Shown here: positions 8,616-18,061 of the stretch, in pieces
Layout: every line of letters starts with the position of its first letter
Numbering within the stretch: the first letter of the stretch is position 1
NCBI GenBank assembly: GCA_026931725.1
Contig: JAIXLE010000146.1
Coordinates: forward strand, 1-32,096
Direction of reading: 5' to 3'
Length of the DNA: 32,096 nt
Origin: Bacteroidales bacterium
GTDB lineage: Bacteria > Planctomycetota > Planctomycetia > Gemmatales > Gemmataceae
The notes under the pieces: generated by a model
What the model was told of the DNA's origin: nothing
Databases searched by the model: none
What the model saw: only the letters and a program-made list of their open reading frames with translations
Program-made: the position numbers and the translations under genes

Positions 8616-8649
8616 AACTACCCGGAACCATCACTCCTTTCAGGTAGTT
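8616..8649 (+). promoter_or_regulatory. Inverted repeat overlapping the fumC ribosome binding site
   Basis: AACTACC (8616-8622) and GGTAGTT (8643-8649) are perfect reverse complements separated by 20 nt. The right arm contains the AGGT that would serve as Shine-Dalgarno for the ATG at 8653. Pairing would hide the ribosome binding site. The loop is long, so stability is uncertain. Confidence 0.3.
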
Positions 8650-8652
8650 CAC

Positions 8653-10164
8653 ATGTCTGAATTTCGCACGGAAACTGATAGCATGGGGCCGATTCGGGTT
8701 CCATCACACCGTTATTACGGAGCCCAGACCGCCCGTAGCCTGGTTCACTTCGCCATTGGCTCGGACATCATGCCGCGGGCACTGGTCCGGGCGTTCGGCA
8801 TTCTGAAACAGGCCGCCGCCCTGACGAACCGCGACCTGGGACTGCTCAAACCCGAAAAAGCGGACCTGATTTCCCGCGCCGCGGACGAGGTGATCGCGGG
8901 CAAACTCGACGATCATTTCCCACTGCGCATCTGGCAGACGGGCAGCGGCACCCAGACGAACATGAACGCGAATGAGGTCATTGCCAACCGTGCCATCGAA
9001 ATCGCGGGCGGGGTGCTGGGTAGCAAAAAGCCGATTCACCCGAATGACGATGTGAACATGTCGCAATCGTCGAACGACACCTTCCCCACGGCCATGCATA
9101 TTGCCGCAGTGGAGGAACTCGTTCACCATCTGATTCCGAGCGTTTCCGCCCTGCGGGACACCTTGGCTGCGAAGGCCGAGGAATTCCGCGACATCGTGAA
9201 AATTGGTCGCACGCACTTGATGGATGCCGTGCCATTGACACTCGGGCAAGAGTTTTCTGGTTATGTCTCACAATTAGATTATGGCTTGAAAGCCGTGCAA
9301 ACCGCCCTGCCGCTGTTGCACGATCTCGCCCTGGGGGGAACCGCTGTCGGCACCGGGTTGAACGCCCACCCGCAGTTCGCGGAGAAAGCCGCACAGACCA
9401 TCGCCCAACTGACCGGATTGCCGTTCACAACCGCCCCGAACAAGTTTCAGGCACTGGCCGGGCACGAACCGCTCGTGTTCGCCAGCGGAGCATTGAAGGC
9501 ACTGGCGGCGGCCCTGCTGAAGATCGCCAATGATGTGCGGTGGTTGGCTTCCGGCCCCCGCTGTGGCTTGGGGGAACTGACCATCCCCGAGAACGAGCCG
9601 GGTTCCTCCATCATGCCGGGGAAGGTGAACCCGACACAGTCTGAAGCGATGACGATGGTGTGCGTGCAGGTGATGGGGAACGATGCCGCCATCGGTTTCG
9701 CGGCCGCACAGGGGAATTTTGAACTGAACGTCTTCAAGCCCGTGATTATCCATAATTTCCTGCACAGTGTCCGGCTCTTGACGGATGCGTGCCGGAGCTT
9801 CCGGGAACATTGTGCCGCGGACATGCCCGAAACGAACTACGAGGCATTGGAGTATCACGTCGGGCCGGATACCGGATTGATCGAAGTCGATGTCACCCGC
9901 TTGCAACCGAAATCCGGTGGAGCGACCCGCCCCGGCATCGCGGCGAACCGCAAGCAGATCGGGACGTTCTTGCACAATTCGTTGATGCTCGTCACCGCGT
10001 TGAACCGCCACATCGGCTACGACAACGCCGCCAAGATTGCCAAGGCCGCCCACCACAACGGCACGACTTTGCGTGAGGAAGCCATCCAAAGCGGACTGCT
10101 CACCGGAGAACGGTTCGATGAACTCGTCCGCCCCGAGAAGATGACCCGCCCCGGCGCGGAATAA
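8653..10164 (+). CDS. fumC: Fumarate hydratase, class II
   Basis: A 503-aa class II fumarase (fumarate + water to L-malate, TCA cycle, cytoplasmic). The family signature loop G317[10 protein letters not shown] is present, as are [37 protein letters not shown] and [18 protein letters not shown], which build the tetrameric active site. The C-terminal [24 protein letters not shown] is standard. It is about 36 residues longer than E. coli FumC. The excess is a single insertion at about residues 389-426, between FREHCA and GIAANR. Aspartase and argininosuccinate lyase share the fold, but the overall motifs fit fumarase best. A strong terminator follows. Confidence 0.95.
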   Translation: MSEFRTETDSMGPIRVPSHRYYGAQTARSLVHFAIGSDIMPRALVRAFGILKQAAALTNRDLGLLKPEKADLISRAADEVIAGKLDDHFPLRIWQTGSGTQTNMNANEVIANRAIEIAGGVLGSKKPIHPNDDVNMSQSSNDTFPTAMHIAAVEELVHHLIPSVSALRDTLAAKAEEFRDIVKIGRTHLMDAVPLTLGQEFSGYVSQLDYGLKAVQTALPLLHDLALGGTAVGTGLNAHPQFAEKAAQTIAQLTGLPFTTAPNKFQALAGHEPLVFASGALKALAAALLKIANDVRWLASGPRCGLGELTIPENEPGSSIMPGKVNPTQSEAMTMVCVQVMGNDAAIGFAAAQGNFELNVFKPVIIHNFLHSVRLLTDACRSFREHCAADMPETNYEALEYHVGPDTGLIEVDVTRLQPKSGGATRPGIAANRKQIGTFLHNSLMLVTALNRHIGYDNAAKIAKAAHHNGTTLREEAIQSGLLTGERFDELVRPEKMTRPGAE

Positions 10165-10197
10165 ACGCAGGCCGTGTGAACAAAGAAAAAGTGATTG

Positions 10198-10225
10198 GCC
10201 CACCGAGTTTTCGGCGGGCTTTTTT
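10198..10225 (+). terminator. Rho-independent terminator of fumC
   Basis: GCCCACCGA (10198-10206) pairs with TCGGCGGGC (10211-10219) through a 9-bp stem with one wobble pair and a GTTT loop, followed by six T (10220-10225). It begins 33 bp after the fumC stop codon. Confidence 0.85.
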
Positions 10226-10343
10226 CATGAATGGCTTGACCTCGCGCGGTTGCCCAGGACAATAGGCTATCGTGGAACTCGATGCGGGTTGACCGCGTCA
10301 CAACTCTGTCCATCGTTTCGACGCCCCTCACACGGGAGCCGCC

Positions 10344-13300
10344 ATGTCGTGTCGTTTTGTCTGGTCGTACCCTCTTGCCGTGGCTCTCGCCCTGGTTGCC
10401 TTCGCCCATCCTGCCTCTGCCCAAACGGATGACCCCTTTGCACTCGTGCGCGGGCTCCGGGAAAACGGCATGGCCGATCTGGCGATGGATTACCTCAAAG
10501 AGAAGGTGGAACCTCTCGCCGCCAAAAACCCCGCACTCAAAGAACAACTCCTGCTGGAACGCGCGAAAACCTTGCTGGAATCCGCGGATCAGGCCGAAGA
10601 CGAGAACATCCGCACGGCATTGCTGGCCGAAGCGCGAACGGGCTTCGATACATTCCTGAAAGGCAGCCCCAGCCCCGAACAAGCCGCGGAAGCCGCCGTC
10701 GCCGTGGCTCGTGTCATTACGCTCCAGGCACAAGCCCAACTGGGCCGCTCCGCCAAAGCCGCGGACGATGCCGCCGAGAAAGCCGAAGCTCTCAAAGCTC
10801 GCCCCATGTTCGAGGAAGCCGCCAAGCGACTCGATCTGGCCATCACACAGTTGGAAAACGTCCTGAAGAGTTCCAAACTCAGCATCGCTCAGGATCGTTC
10901 ATTAAAGAATGAATTGATGCAAACGTACCTCAACCGGGCCATCACCCGCCTGAAAACCGCGGATACATTCGTCAACCCCAACGCCAAAGAAGTCGGTTTA
11001 CGGGGCAAGCTGATCGACGAAGCGATGGCCCAGTTCAAGGAACTGATTGTCAAGTTCAAAGGCACCTCGGCTGAGTATGTCGCCCGCGCCTGGTTGGGGC
11101 AGTGCGAAGTGCTGAAACAAGCCAAAAGCTCCTACCAGAAGACCTTCAGCGATCTGGCTCGAATCCGAACCCCCACCGCGGATGCCGGGCAACGGCTCGC
11201 CCGCTACTTTGAAGCCAAGGTGCTGTACGACGAACAAAAATACCCCGAAGCCAAAAAAGCGATGACGGCTTGGCTTCGCCAATACGGACGAGGACGCCCC
11301 ACCGCCGAAACCTATGCCACTCGCTATTACTATTACCTGATGCAGTTCGGGGATGTCCTCAAAACCTTGCCCAAAGACCCCAAAGACCCCGAAAAAATCC
11401 GCTACCCCCTCGTCCCCGCCGCCAACTCGGCCCTGCGGGAAATCGAACGCGGCTTCCGTCGCATCACCCAATCCGATAACGATTACTCGGAAAAAGCCAA
11501 CAAACTGCGGATGCGGGTCGTCCGGTTCATCGTCGGTGATGCGGAAAAGAAACCCGCCGCAATCACCGATTTCGATGAATGCGTGATGACCGCCCTGGTC
11601 AAGTTCCAAAGCTCCCTCGAAGCCAGCGGCGAAGAACGGGAAAAGAAATTCCATACGGTCGTCGCTCTGCTGGAACGGGCGCTCGAGCTTCCTGCCCCGG
11701 CCGACTCCCTCCGGGACATCCGCGATACCAAACTGCGGCTCGTGTCCGCCTATCTGCTCGCCGGGCAACCCTACCCCGCGGCCGTCCTCGGGGAGTCGAT
11801 GGCCCGCAATGCCGGGGTCCGTGGAGCCAGTATCGGCGCGCTCGCGGGCCAATATGCCATCCAGGCGTATCTCGCGGCTGCCGCCAAAGCTCCTGCCACG
11901 GATGAAGACAGCAAAAAGGCCGACCAGGCGCGTGCCATCAGCATTGCGAAATACCTGCACCATCAGTTCCCCGCCGACCCGAACACCGATGCGGTACGGT
12001 TCACATTGGGGCAACTGCTCTACCGGGACGGGGTGTTCCTGACCACGGATCCGGTGAATGACCCCATTGGCGGAGCCTTCAACGCCTACGCCGCCGTCAA
12101 CACCGCCTCCCCACGCGGATTGCAAGCCCGCTTACTCGAAGGGGTGGCCGCGTTTGAAATCCTGCGGCCCAGCACGGATATTCCCGCCCCAATCAAAGCC
12201 CAGGTGCGCGCCAAGATCATCGCCGACCTGCGGGCCATCCCCAAGCCTTCCCTGGGCACCAACGAAGACGATGCCACGCTGTATGTGCAAACACAATTAC
12301 TGCTCGCCCAACTCTACCTGATGGACTACCCCAAAGGACTCGTCGACGCGGAGAGGACGACCAACCGCGTTGCCATGCTCATCGGAGAAATCCTGCCCAA
12401 CGCGGAACGCTACGAAGCCGTTGCCGGAATCGCGGCCACCCGCTCCGCCGTTCAGAAAATGCGGTTCGCGGGTTTTTCCGAAGATGAACGCAAACGGCTC
12501 GGCTACCTCACCGAGGAAGCCCGACTGCGTTCCGTCTACGGGCAACTGGCCCCCCTGTTCGCCGAACAGAAATACGCACAGGTACTCGCCCGGTTGAACC
12601 CCGAATTGAGCAAGATGAATGCGTCTCTGGCTAACGATAATCAGGGCGAACAGTTAAAAGCCGCCGCGACCAAACTCGATGAATTCCGCCGGGAAAAAAT
12701 GATCGTCATGGCGCTCCAGACCCGAATCCGGGAAGGGAACATCGATGCGGCTCAGGGCTTGTTCGAGAAACTGAAAGTCATGGGCGGCAGCCTGGAAGCC
12801 ACCATCAACTCTCTCACTCAGTTGCTGGCAATGGTTCGCCCCCAAATCGAGGAACTCCAACGTAAGGGCGAAGAAGGAAAACCGCAACTCGATAAACTCA
12901 TCGCCGGAATCTCGACGCTCCTCGACAAGGTTGGCCAGGAGAAAAATCTGGGGCCACGCGAAAAAGTATTCTTGGGCAAAGCCCTCAAGGACATCGGCTC
13001 CTACGAGCGTGCCATCCCGATCCTGGAACAGGTGCCCGCACCGTCGAAACCCGAACTGCTCATGCAGAAGAACCCGAACGCGATTCCCAACAATGAGGAT
13101 CGCCTGTCCGTCATCTTCTATCGGGGGGCACAACTGGAACTGGCTCGCGCCTTCCGACTCTCCGGCAACGTCGCCGAGGCGGAACGGGTGCTCAAAGACG
13201 CGATGGGGGATGATGCCAAACCCGGCTGGGCCAAAACTTCTCCCGACTTCCGCAAAGAGGCTCTCTACACCCTCGAAGACAAGGCCGCCGGGATTGCAAC

Positions 13301-13748
13301 CGCCAAGGACGCGCAAGGTGTCTGGTCCGAAGCCCGCAACGGCTGGGGCAAGATTGCCGGGGAATACCAAGCCTACTTGCGGCAACCCATCCCCAAAGAC
13401 CCGCAAAAAGCCGCGGAACGCAAGCGACTCGAACCGCAGGTCAAGGCCATGTACTTTGAGACATTCTACGAATATCTCCGCTGCCTCACCCGCGCGAATT
13501 CGTCGATGTTGAAAGATAACCCCACGAAGTTGGCCCAATCTCTGGGCAAACTCGCCGAAGCGGTCCACAACGTCGACAAGAGTAACCCCGATCTGACCCC
13601 AGAAGTCCGGGCGCTGTTCGTGGATTTGCTGGAACAATACCCCGTTCTCAAAGAGGAATACATCAAGGTCGGCGGGAAAGGCTTCCTCAAAGCGGAGAAC
13701 ACCCCGCCCACGGACCCCACAGTCGCCGGCCCCGGCGGCACGAACTGA
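10344..13748 (+). CDS. Large secreted TPR-like repeat protein
   Basis: An 1134-aa protein with a Sec signal peptide (hydrophobic core about 10-22, cleavage likely after PASA, residue 26). The rest is almost wholly alpha-helical and rich in Ala, Lys, Glu and Leu, with degenerate helix-turn-helix repeats resembling tetratricopeptide units. Examples are the stretches around ARAWLGQCEVLKQA, AKVLYDEQKYPEAKKAM and LGKALKDIGSYERAIPILEQ. No enzymatic motif was found. It probably acts as a periplasmic or surface scaffold. The next gene starts 26 bp later and is also a secreted repeat protein, so they likely form an operon. Precise family is not recognised. Confidence 0.8.
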   Translation: MSCRFVWSYPLAVALALVAFAHPASAQTDDPFALVRGLRENGMADLAMDYLKEKVEPLAAKNPALKEQLLLERAKTLLESADQAEDENIRTALLAEARTGFDTFLKGSPSPEQAAEAAVAVARVITLQAQAQLGRSAKAADDAAEKAEALKARPMFEEAAKRLDLAITQLENVLKSSKLSIAQDRSLKNELMQTYLNRAITRLKTADTFVNPNAKEVGLRGKLIDEAMAQFKELIVKFKGTSAEYVARAWLGQCEVLKQAKSSYQKTFSDLARIRTPTADAGQRLARYFEAKVLYDEQKYPEAKKAMTAWLRQYGRGRPTAETYATRYYYYLMQFGDVLKTLPKDPKDPEKIRYPLVPAANSALREIERGFRRITQSDNDYSEKANKLRMRVVRFIVGDAEKKPAAITDFDECVMTALVKFQSSLEASGEEREKKFHTVVALLERALELPAPADSLRDIRDTKLRLVSAYLLAGQPYPAAVLGESMARNAGVRGASIGALAGQYAIQAYLAAAAKAPATDEDSKKADQARAISIAKYLHHQFPADPNTDAVRFTLGQLLYRDGVFLTTDPVNDPIGGAFNAYAAVNTASPRGLQARLLEGVAAFEILRPSTDIPAPIKAQVRAKIIADLRAIPKPSLGTNEDDATLYVQTQLLLAQLYLMDYPKGLVDAERTTNRVAMLIGEILPNAERYEAVAGIAATRSAVQKMRFAGFSEDERKRLGYLTEEARLRSVYGQLAPLFAEQKYAQVLARLNPELSKMNASLANDNQGEQLKAAATKLDEFRREKMIVMALQTRIREGNIDAAQGLFEKLKVMGGSLEATINSLTQLLAMVRPQIEELQRKGEEGKPQLDKLIAGISTLLDKVGQEKNLGPREKVFLGKALKDIGSYERAIPILEQVPAPSKPELLMQKNPNAIPNNEDRLSVIFYRGAQLELARAFRLSGNVAEAERVLKDAMGDDAKPGWAKTSPDFRKEALYTLEDKAAGIATAKDAQGVWSEARNGWGKIAGEYQAYLRQPIPKDPQKAAERKRLEPQVKAMYFETFYEYLRCLTRANSSMLKDNPTKLAQSLGKLAEAVHNVDKSNPDLTPEVRALFVDLLEQYPVLKEEYIKVGGKGFLKAENTPPTDPTVAGPGGTN

Positions 13749-13774
13749 TACTTCTTCAACCCCGGAGCGACACG

Positions 13775-14863
13775 ATGCGGTCACGCTGGATTCTGCCCCT
13801 ATCGTTCATGACTCTCGCCATCGCCTTCTCGACCCAAGGGACAACCCGTGGGCAGGCGGGTGGCAAGATCACGGCCAACATCCGCTACATCGACCCCAAA
13901 GATGGGAAAGAAGAAAGTGTCGATTTTGAGGTGAAGAAAGAATCACCAGCTGGTATCGACATTCTGACCGGCGGCGGCCTGAAAACGATTCCCCCCGATC
14001 AGATCGTGCAAGTCACCTACCGGGGGCTGCCCGGCCTGACCCTCGATCAAACGACGAAACTCGGAATCGAAGAAGAAAACAACCCCGCCAAAGCGGCCCA
14101 GTCGTACGCCACCGCCGCGACCAAGGCCAGCGGAGCCGCCAAACGGTTTCTCGAATTCCGGGGAGCCCAAGCCGCGCTGAAGGCGACCAACGCCAAGAAC
14201 GGTGCGGATTTTGAAGCCGAGGCCGACCAGACCGCCAAACTGCTCGTGACTGTGGCCAAAAACAGCGTCACCAGTTGGGAAGTCTGGCCCGCCACCCGCG
14301 CAGCCGCGCGGTTACGGATGGAATTGAACCAGTTCGACGAAGCCGCAAAACTGTTATCGGGCTTGGCGGCCACTCCCGGACTCCCCAGCAACCTGCGATA
14401 CTCCGCCCGATTGGGGGAAGTCGGTGCCCTGATCCGAGCCGGAAAAGTCGCCGCCGCAAAAACCGCGACAGAGGAACTCGCCAAAGATAAAGATTTCCCC
14501 CGTTCCGGTGAACCTCGCCAAACTCTGGCCATCTATCAGGCCGCGGTCGCAACACCGGAACCCGCCTCCGCGGATGGCAAACCCGTCAAACCGTCCGCCG
14601 CCATCAGTAAGATCGAAGCCGCGATTCAAGCCGCTTCCGAACCCGCTGCGAAAGCCGTGGGTTACGGCATCCTGGGCGACATCTACGCCCGGCATGGTTT
14701 CCCCCGCGATGCGATGTGGTCGTATCTTTGGGTCGATGTCGTCTACCCGCAAGCCAAGGATGAACAGGTGATCGCCGTGAAGCGATTGGCCACCGTGTTC
14801 GACGGTATCGGCGAGAAAGAACGAGCGGAACAGTACCGAGAGAAGCTCGCGTCCATTCGTTAA
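13775..14863 (+). CDS. Secreted TPR-like protein, partner of the upstream gene
   Basis: A 362-aa protein with an N-terminal signal sequence (hydrophobic core about 6-18, cleavage near residue 26). A short beta-rich domain follows at about 30-85 (KITANIRYIDPKDGKEESVDFEV, ending in a VTYRG strand). From about 90 to the end it is helical with TPR-like pairs, for example AAARLRMELNQFDEAAKLLSGL and YGILGDIYARHGFPRDAMWSYL. No catalytic residues were seen. It starts 26 bp after the 1134-aa repeat protein and ends before a long hairpin, so the two make a self-contained transcription unit. A shared envelope complex is inferred from this arrangement only. Confidence 0.78.
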   Translation: MRSRWILPLSFMTLAIAFSTQGTTRGQAGGKITANIRYIDPKDGKEESVDFEVKKESPAGIDILTGGGLKTIPPDQIVQVTYRGLPGLTLDQTTKLGIEEENNPAKAAQSYATAATKASGAAKRFLEFRGAQAALKATNAKNGADFEAEADQTAKLLVTVAKNSVTSWEVWPATRAAARLRMELNQFDEAAKLLSGLAATPGLPSNLRYSARLGEVGALIRAGKVAAAKTATEELAKDKDFPRSGEPRQTLAIYQAAVATPEPASADGKPVKPSAAISKIEAAIQAASEPAAKAVGYGILGDIYARHGFPRDAMWSYLWVDVVYPQAKDEQVIAVKRLATVFDGIGEKERAEQYREKLASIR

Positions 14864-14894
14864 GGATCGCCTCCTCATCGAACAGTCCGAGTCC

Positions 14895-14939
14895 ACAGCC
14901 GTTGCCCACGGGTCACCCACCGTGGACAACGGCTGTTTC
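14895..14939 (+). terminator. Long hairpin, likely terminator of the TPR gene pair
   Basis: A 17-nt left arm (14895-14911, starting ACAGCCGTTG) pairs with the right arm (14920-14936, ending CAACGGCTGT) with one mismatch and an 8-nt loop. The T-run after it is short (TTT). It begins 31 bp after the stop codon of the 362-aa protein. Confidence 0.7.
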
Positions 14940-15014
14940 TGCATTCCGCTGCCGCCCACATCTCATCCGCATCCACTCGGTTCCGCGTTGTCCGACAGAA
15001 TGAGCAGGATTCTG

Positions 15015-15045
15015 TTGACATCACCAAAAAAAACGTCACTCTAAA
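15015..15045 (+). promoter_or_regulatory. Possible sigma70-type promoter for the DUF1501 gene
   Basis: A perfect -35 box TTGACA (15015-15020) is followed 19 bp later by TCTAAA (15040-15045), a partial -10 match, across an A-rich spacer. It lies downstream of the preceding terminator and about 110 bp before the DUF1501 start. Spacing is longer than ideal. Confidence 0.4.
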
Positions 15046-15155
15046 GAGAAGAACGGTCAGAATGTCGATAAGAGACGATGTTCTGCCGTTTGGACCTGCC
15101 AGAACACGCTTCCTCCCAACCTCACACTTTCCCGGATCTCGGGGGCCGCTGGACC

Positions 15156-16475
15156 ATGTTGAATCTCACGACCGGCCACACCGGCGATTGCAGCCGAACT
15201 TCTCGACGGACATTCCTCCAAGTGGGTGGGCTCGCCACACTCGGACTCGGATTGCCCCAATATTTACAAGCACGATCCCTCTCCAAAACCCCCGCTCGCG
15301 CCAAACGCTGTATCCTGCTCTGGATGCAAGGCGGCCCGAGCCACATCGACATGTTCGATCCGAAGCCGGATGCACCCGCCGAGATTCGCGGTGAGTTCGA
15401 GACGATCCCGACATCCTTAACAGGGATTCGCTTCACGGAACATGTCCCGCAACTGGCCAAACTCGCCCACAAGTTCAACCTGATCCGCGGACACGACCCC
15501 AAGAATGGCAGCCACGGTGCCGCCGATGCCTTGATGCTCTCCGGGCACAAGTTCAACGCCACGCTGCCGTATCCGACGTATGGCTCGGTCATCGCCAAGG
15601 AGCGGGGTTTCGTTAACGGCATGATCCCTTACGTTCAACTGGGGCGGTTTATTGACCGCCGGTTTAACGGTGGCATCGCTGGGATTCTGGGAGATGAATT
15701 CAACCCCTTCGAGGTTCACGAAGACCCCAGCCGGGAGAACTTCAAGGTGCGTGACCTCGCACTGGCCACCGAAAAAGATCGCCAGCGACTGGACCGGCGT
15801 TACAGCATGTTGAGCGACTTGGAAGCCTACCAGAAAGGTGTGGAAGAATCCGCCGTGTCGGTGCGGGCTCGTGACACCTTCTACGAAAAAGCCCACGACA
15901 TCATCACCAGCCCCGCCGCGAAAAAAGCGTTCGACATCGCCGCGGAAGACGAAAAGACCCGCGCACGATACGGTAAAACCCAACTCGGGCAAAACTGTCT
16001 GCTGTCCCGGCGATTGATCGAGGCGGGCGTGCAGTTCGTCACCGTCACCGATGGCGGCTGGGACACCCACGAGAACAACTTCAAATCTCTGAAGGAACGG
16101 AACCTCCCCCGACTCGATAGCGGCCTCTCCGCATTGATCGCGGACCTGGATGAAAAAGGGTTGCTCGACGAAACTCTCGTTGTCTGGTTCGGCGACTTTG
16201 GCCGGACACCCAAGGTCAACCCCTCTGCGGGCCGCGATCACTGGTCCACCGCGGGTGTGGCCATTCTGGCAGGCGGCGGTTTGAAGCAGGGCGAAGTGGT
16301 TGGCCGCACGAACGATCTGGCCGAGTACGTCACGGACAGCCCCGTGACACCGGCGGACTTGGCCGCGACCATCTACACCGCCTTGGGCGTTCCGTTGAAT
16401 ACATGGTTCCGCGCCCCGGATGGCCGGCCGATTGAGCTTTGCCCCGAAGGCATCCCCGTGCGGCAACTGTTTTAA
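15156..16475 (+). CDS. DUF1501 domain-containing protein, Tat-exported
   Basis: About 439 aa. A twin-arginine signal is visible: S-R17-R18-TFLQ followed by the hydrophobic stretch VGGLATLGLGL. The mature part has the DUF1501 pattern: LWMQGGPSHIDMFDPKP at the start, GSHGAADALMLSGH, VTDGGWDTHENNF, and VVWFGDFGRTPKVN...GRDHWS near the end. The fold is related to the alkaline phosphatase/sulfatase superfamily. DUF1501 genes are strongly expanded in planctomycetes, often beside DUF1549/DUF1553 cytochrome proteins; here no such partner is adjacent. Function is unproven. An upstream in-frame ATG at 15078 would put 26 extra residues before the Tat signal, so 15156 is preferred. Confidence 0.9.
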   Translation: MLNLTTGHTGDCSRTSRRTFLQVGGLATLGLGLPQYLQARSLSKTPARAKRCILLWMQGGPSHIDMFDPKPDAPAEIRGEFETIPTSLTGIRFTEHVPQLAKLAHKFNLIRGHDPKNGSHGAADALMLSGHKFNATLPYPTYGSVIAKERGFVNGMIPYVQLGRFIDRRFNGGIAGILGDEFNPFEVHEDPSRENFKVRDLALATEKDRQRLDRRYSMLSDLEAYQKGVEESAVSVRARDTFYEKAHDIITSPAAKKAFDIAAEDEKTRARYGKTQLGQNCLLSRRLIEAGVQFVTVTDGGWDTHENNFKSLKERNLPRLDSGLSALIADLDEKGLLDETLVVWFGDFGRTPKVNPSAGRDHWSTAGVAILAGGGLKQGEVVGRTNDLAEYVTDSPVTPADLAATIYTALGVPLNTWFRAPDGRPIELCPEGIPVRQLF

Positions 16476-16498
16476 GTCATCCCCTTTCTCACCATCTC

Positions 16499-16526
16499 CC
16501 AGGGTGGCACTGGGTGTTGCCCCTGG
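16499..16526 (+). terminator. Hairpin after the DUF1501 gene
   Basis: CCAGGG (16499-16504) pairs with CCCTGG (16521-16526), and partial pairing continues inward through GGCA/TTGCC with a bulge. It begins 24 bp after the DUF1501 stop. There is no T-tail, so it may be a factor-dependent terminator, an mRNA end hairpin, or a dispersed palindromic repeat. Confidence 0.35.
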
Positions 16527-16588
16527 GGACTGGCGAACCGGATTTCCGGCCCAACAACCCGATCATTTCACACAGCGAGTTGCTCACG

Positions 16589-16617
16589 CAACCCGTGCCC
16601 CGTTGGGACATGGGTTG
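16589..16617. repeat. Imperfect palindrome between DUF1501 and DUF11 genes
   Basis: CAACCC (16589-16594) pairs with GGGTTG (16612-16617), and inner TGCCC/GGGACA pairing adds partial stem. Together with the preceding hairpin it makes the 274-bp gap rich in secondary structure. No open reading frame with coding character was seen in this gap. Confidence 0.35.
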
Positions 16618-16643
16618 ACAGACATGGCCCCTCTCGGTATTGG
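16615..16643 (+). promoter_or_regulatory. Possible promoter for the DUF11/TPR-barrel unit
   Basis: TTGACA (16615-16620) matches the -35 consensus exactly. TATTGG, 17 bp later (16638-16643), matches the -10 box at only three of six positions. It sits 107 bp before the start of the DUF11 gene. Confidence 0.3.
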
Positions 16644-16749
16644 CCTCGCCGATTGCGTTCCTCCCGTGCCGGTTCCTACCGATGCCCTGGGATGAAGCCG
16701 ACACCCGCTGGGGAGCGGGTAAACGCGGACGCAAGTGGGGGGAACAGCC

Positions 16750-17988
16750 ATGCGCCACAGTCCATTCGCGTGCTGCGGAATCGTGGTCATTCTCGTACTG
16801 GGATCAGCCCAAGTGGGTGCTGCTCAGTCGCTGCCTCCTCCACAAGTGTTGCCGCCCACATCGTCAGACACTCCGACCATCCCAGCTACCCCGGCACCGA
16901 TTACGCTCTCGGGGACTGCTCCCGTTCCTCTGCCCGGTTCCGAGATGGCGAGTGCGACCGCATCGCCTTCATCGCGTCTCCGTGTGCAGCAGGTTTTGCC
17001 GCCGTTGATCTCGGCTGGAAAACCGTTCACAGCCGAAATCACCGTCACGAACCCGACCGGCACAACCGTGGAAGAGGTTTACCTCACGGGAACATGGTCG
17101 CCCGCGTACACGCTCGGTTCCGCCAACCCGCCGCCCGCGCGATCCGATACCCCCGCCACCTGGTTGCTGGGTCGTATCGGCGCGGGAGAGCAGCGCCGCC
17201 TATCCATTACCTTCGTTCCGACCAGCGGTTCACCTGGAACCGAGTTTCGCACGGAGTTTGAAGCCAGCTACCGTATCCATCAGAAGTCCATGGAAACGAC
17301 CCGCATTGCCCAGACGCATATCGGAATGACCGTGGAAGCTCCGCCCGTCGTGGTCGTCGGTACGCCGGTCACGATCCGACTTGATCTGAAGAATAAAGGA
17401 ACAATGGAAGCCCAGAGCATCCGCCTGCATTCAACCATGCCGGAATCGCTCACGCATCCGAAGGGACCGGAACTCGAAGCGGAAATCGGCGTGATCCCGG
17501 CCGGGCACACGGAAGTCGTTCCTTTGGTCGTGACACCGACTCGCGCGGGGACCATTCGTGCCGTGTTCAAACTGTCCGGGAACGGTATGTCAGAAGTGGA
17601 ATCGGCCGTCACTCTGACCGCCATTGAGGCGAAATTGGCCCTCAACGTGTACGGCCCGCGAGAATTGCCGCAGGGTTGGCCCGGAACTTATGAAGTGACG
17701 ATCCGCAATGATGGCCGTCAAGCGGCGACCGGCGTACATGTGCAGATTCCCATACCCACTGGCTACACCGACCTGCGCGCCACTCCCGGTGCCCAACTCG
17801 ACCCAGCCGCGAACACACTCGTCTGGCCCGTGGGGGATCTGCAACCGGGGCAGGAACGGAAACTCATTTGGCTCGGCGTGGCCTCACAATCCGGGGAACG
17901 GACCATCACCGCCACCGCCCGACTGGGGGCAACCGCCGTGCAATCCTCCCACTGGCAGACACGCATCAACACCCTGGCGACTCCGTGA
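16750..17988 (+). CDS. Secreted protein with DUF11-like Ig-fold repeats
   Basis: About 412 aa. A signal peptide covers about residues 1-25 (hydrophobic core CCGIVVILVLGS, cleavage near GAA-QS). A short Pro-rich region follows, then about three immunoglobulin-like repeats of the DUF11/CARDB type. Repeat markers are SAGKPFTAEITVTNPTGTTVEEV, VVGTPVTIRLDLKNKGTMEAQSI and GWPGTYEVTIRNDGRQAATGVHV, each followed by a G-x-L/I-x-PG-type strand (for example VGDLQPGQERKLIWLG). Such domains act as stalks or adhesive modules outside the cytoplasm. An in-frame GTG lies at 16735, but the ATG at 16750 has GGGGGGA six bases upstream and begins the signal peptide. The TPR-barrel gene starts 73 bp later on the same strand. 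Confidence 0.82.
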   Translation: MRHSPFACCGIVVILVLGSAQVGAAQSLPPPQVLPPTSSDTPTIPATPAPITLSGTAPVPLPGSEMASATASPSSRLRVQQVLPPLISAGKPFTAEITVTNPTGTTVEEVYLTGTWSPAYTLGSANPPPARSDTPATWLLGRIGAGEQRRLSITFVPTSGSPGTEFRTEFEASYRIHQKSMETTRIAQTHIGMTVEAPPVVVVGTPVTIRLDLKNKGTMEAQSIRLHSTMPESLTHPKGPELEAEIGVIPAGHTEVVPLVVTPTRAGTIRAVFKLSGNGMSEVESAVTLTAIEAKLALNVYGPRELPQGWPGTYEVTIRNDGRQAATGVHVQIPIPTGYTDLRATPGAQLDPAANTLVWPVGDLQPGQERKLIWLGVASQSGERTITATARLGATAVQSSHWQTRINTLATP

Positions 17989-18061
17989 ATCTCCGATTGC
18001 CGTCAACGGATGCACGACAACGATTCCGAATCATGAACCCCTGATTGATTGCACAGACAAC

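Noticed and set aside
10998..13784. Two minus-strand frames of about 375 codons each opposite the 1134-aa TPR-like gene
   Set aside because: Shadow frames rich in Phe/Gly/Gln created by the codon bias of the Ala/Glu/Lys-rich sense protein.
15417..16466. A 349-codon minus-strand frame opposite the DUF1501 gene
   Set aside because: The sense frame has the Tat signal and all DUF1501 motifs; the antisense frame has none.
17708..18061. Upstream extension of the TPR-barrel frame
   Set aside because: It overlaps the end of the DUF11 gene in another frame, and the signal peptide begins only after the ATG at 18062.
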